A DNA stretch of 16,147 nt from Synergistaceae bacterium (lineage in GTDB: Bacteria > Synergistota > Synergistia > Synergistales > Aminobacteriaceae): the NCBI GenBank assembly GCA_017394925.1, contig JAFPWQ010000137.1, positions 1-16,147 on the forward strand, read 5' to 3'. Position numbers and translations under genes: made by a program. Within the stretch, counting starts at the first letter, position 1, and each line of letters opens with the position of its first letter. The notes beneath the pieces are model-generated. The model did no database searches and was not told the DNA's origin. It worked only from the letters and a program-made list of their open reading frames with translations. Shown in pieces: positions 14,818-16,147 of the stretch.

Positions 14818-15098
14818 TGTTAGTATTAAGCCGCCGCATAAATGAAAGTATCCAGATCGGAACAGATATTGAAATCATGGTTATCGATGTACGCGGTGAT
14901 GTTGTGCGTCTGGGAATCAATGCGCCTCAGTCAACGCAGATATGGCGCAAAGAACTCTGGGACATAATCGTAAAAGAAAATAAATCAGCCTCAGAGACAG
15001 CAAGCACAAGAACGCCTCAATTGCCGCTTTCAACATTCACGAAATTAAGCAAGATTCCGACAGTGCATATCAGTAACAGACAGAAAGACGAAGAATGA
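14817..15098 (+). CDS. csrA: Carbon storage/translational regulator CsrA
   Basis: This RNA-binding dimer recognises GGA motifs in mRNA leaders. It aligns gap-free with characterised CsrA from MLVLSRR to about residue 57, with RLGINAP (31-37), the RNA-contact Arg44, and Asn55 in KENK at the place recalled as important for FliW control in B. subtilis CsrA. Two contacts next to Arg44 differ: the usual His43 is Trp and Glu45 is Lys (IWRKEL). A tail of ~35 Ser/Thr-rich residues (60-93) is longer than in most CsrA. The ATG has GGAGG 9 nt upstream inside fliW and overlaps the fliW stop by one base. Confidence 0.95.
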   Translation: MLVLSRRINESIQIGTDIEIMVIDVRGDVVRLGINAPQSTQIWRKELWDIIVKENKSASETASTRTPQLPLSTFTKLSKIPTVHISNRQKDEE

Positions 15099-15101
15099 AG
15101 A

Positions 15102-15605
15102 ATGAATAAGAGAACGGCAATAATATTAGGCAGCGACAGCGACATGGCCATAGCAGAAAAAAGCATGAACGTGTTTAAGAAGCTGGGAATAAATTACGAG
15201 GCACATATTATTTCAGCTCACAGGACACCAGAACGTGCTCGTGAATTTGCAGTTAATGCGCGCAAGAATAATTTCGGAGTCATAATCGCAATTGCAGGAA
15301 AGGCAGCACATCTTGCCGGAGTGTTAGTGGCATATACACGTCTTCCGGTTATCGGAGTCCCTGTGAAGAGCAGCGACTTAGGCGGACTTGATGCTTTGCT
15401 CTCAACCGTGCAGATGCCTTCGGGAGTACCTGTTTCATGTGTTGCGATTGACGGAGGAGAAAATGCAGCATGGTTAGCGGCAAGAATCTTAGCAGTCAGT
15501 AATGACGAACTTGCAGAAAAACTTGAACGTGAATCACAAATCATGACTGAGAATGTGAATCATAAAGACAAAACACTTCAGGAGAAATTGAACTGTGAGC
15601 AATAA
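15102..15605 (+). CDS. purE: N5-carboxyaminoimidazole ribonucleotide mutase PurE
   Basis: It acts in de novo purine synthesis, moving the carboxylate of N5-CAIR to C4. The 167 residues contain GSDSD (10-14), SAHRTPERA (38-46) with catalytic His40, and STVQMPSGVPVSCVAI (101-116). The loop usually written AGGAAHLPG in class I PurE reads AGKAAHLAG (65-73) here, with Lys67 and Ala72 replaced. The rest is class I-like, so mutase rather than direct AIR carboxylase activity is the better guess, but no purK is seen. The ATG lies 3 nt after the csrA stop with only a weak AAGA before it, so translation probably depends on coupling. It overlaps purM by 11 nt. Confidence 0.93.
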   Translation: MNKRTAIILGSDSDMAIAEKSMNVFKKLGINYEAHIISAHRTPERAREFAVNARKNNFGVIIAIAGKAAHLAGVLVAYTRLPVIGVPVKSSDLGGLDALLSTVQMPSGVPVSCVAIDGGENAAWLAARILAVSNDELAEKLERESQIMTENVNHKDKTLQEKLNCEQ

Positions 15606-16147
15606 CTATAAGAATGCAGGCGTAAATGTTCAGGCAGGCTATGATGCAGTGAGTCTCATGCGCAAACATGTTGAACGTACAAAGATTGAGGGCGTATGTT
15701 CTGAGCTTGGAGGTTTCGGCGGAATGTTTGAGCTTCCAGGCAACATGAATCATCCTGTCTTAGTGAGCGGAACTGACGGTGTCGGGACAAAACTCAAGAT
15801 TGCATTCATGATGAATAAGCATGACACTGTCGGCATTGACTGTGTTGCAATGTGCGTTAATGATGTCTTATGTTCGGGAGCGAGGCCGTTATTCTTTCTG
15901 GATTATATAGCGGTCGGAAAAAATTATCCTGAGAGAGTAGCCGAAATAGTTTCGGGAGTTGCTGAAGGCTGCGTTATGTCGGGCTGTGCATTAATCGGAG
16001 GAGAGACAGCAGAAATGCCCGGCTTCTATCCGCAAGATGAATATGACATTGCCGGTTTCAGTGTCGGACTCGTTGAACGCGAAAAGATTCTTGATGCCTC
16101 AAATGTGCGTGAGGGTGATATGATTATTGCTCTGCCTTCATCGGGAC
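15595..16147 (+). CDS. purM: Phosphoribosylformylglycinamidine cyclo-ligase PurM (3' end outside the window)
   Basis: It makes aminoimidazole ribonucleotide (AIR) from FGAM with ATP. The first 184 of about 345 residues are present. They show YKNAGVNVQAG (5-15), the conserved LVSGTDGVGTKL (56-67), GIDCVAMCVNDVLCSGARP, FFLDYIAVGK and IGGETAEMPGFYP, all PurM signatures. The start is GTG at 15595, inside the end of purE, with AGGAG 10 nt upstream. No stop occurs before the right edge. PurM makes AIR, which is converted to N5-CAIR, the PurE substrate, so the pair belongs to consecutive stages of one pathway. Confidence 0.95.
   Translation, partial: MSNNYKNAGVNVQAGYDAVSLMRKHVERTKIEGVCSELGGFGGMFELPGNMNHPVLVSGTDGVGTKLKIAFMMNKHDTVGIDCVAMCVNDVLCSGARPLFFLDYIAVGKNYPERVAEIVSGVAEGCVMSGCALIGGETAEMPGFYPQDEYDIAGFSVGLVEREKILDASNVREGDMIIALPSSG

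Noticed and set aside
15541..15753. 70-codon minus-strand frame over the purE/purM junction
   Set aside because: It lies antisense to conserved PurM sequence and has no family resemblance or ribosome-binding site.

Overview
This window looks like chromosomal housekeeping DNA from a moderately AT-rich, flagellated, probably anaerobic bacterium. The best guess is a member of the Synergistota (Synergistaceae-like). That guess rests on the surface-protein C-terminus at the left edge, the FliW/CsrA pair, the stand-alone LUD protein and the asparaginase-like gene beside der. It comes from recalled family patterns, not from a search. There are no insertion sequences, integrases, CRISPR arrays, rRNAs or recognisable tRNAs.

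Layout. The left edge (2-679, +) is the C-terminus of a large Ig-like surface protein, followed by a terminator and a gene-free stretch (680-1037). Two minus-strand genes follow: an exported zinc-ribbon protein and, directly abutting it, a YbaK/ProX-type tRNA-editing domain. Divergent from these, lysS and ligA run on the plus strand and meet a His-tailed EamA transporter convergently with a 7-bp overlap. pfkA follows on the plus strand. From about 14.2 kb back to 8.25 kb a minus-strand series reads: acidic single-pass TPR protein, LUD protein, asparaginase-like protein, Der GTPase, NfeD membrane protease. Several of these junctions overlap by 4 nt or nearly touch. Divergent from the TPR gene, fliW-csrA-purE-purM run to the right edge, where purM is cut off.

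How the genes work together. LysS and the editing domain serve translation fidelity, LigA serves replication and repair, PfkA serves glycolysis, Der serves 50S ribosome assembly, FliW/CsrA set post-transcriptional control of motility, and PurE/PurM make purines. The least ordinary part is the asparaginase-like gene. The fold is recognisable, but all four canonical catalytic positions (Thr, Thr, Asp, Lys) are replaced. Its leader holds a strong terminator-like hairpin whose 5' arm can also pair with the gene's own Shine-Dalgarno, and an ATG-TAA start-stop lies between that Shine-Dalgarno and the real start. Other oddities are a Val in place of the usual catalytic-site Lys in the editing domain, a 42-residue His-rich tail on the transporter, a structured region of unknown role after nfeD, and four genes with exactly 13 nt between Shine-Dalgarno and start codon.
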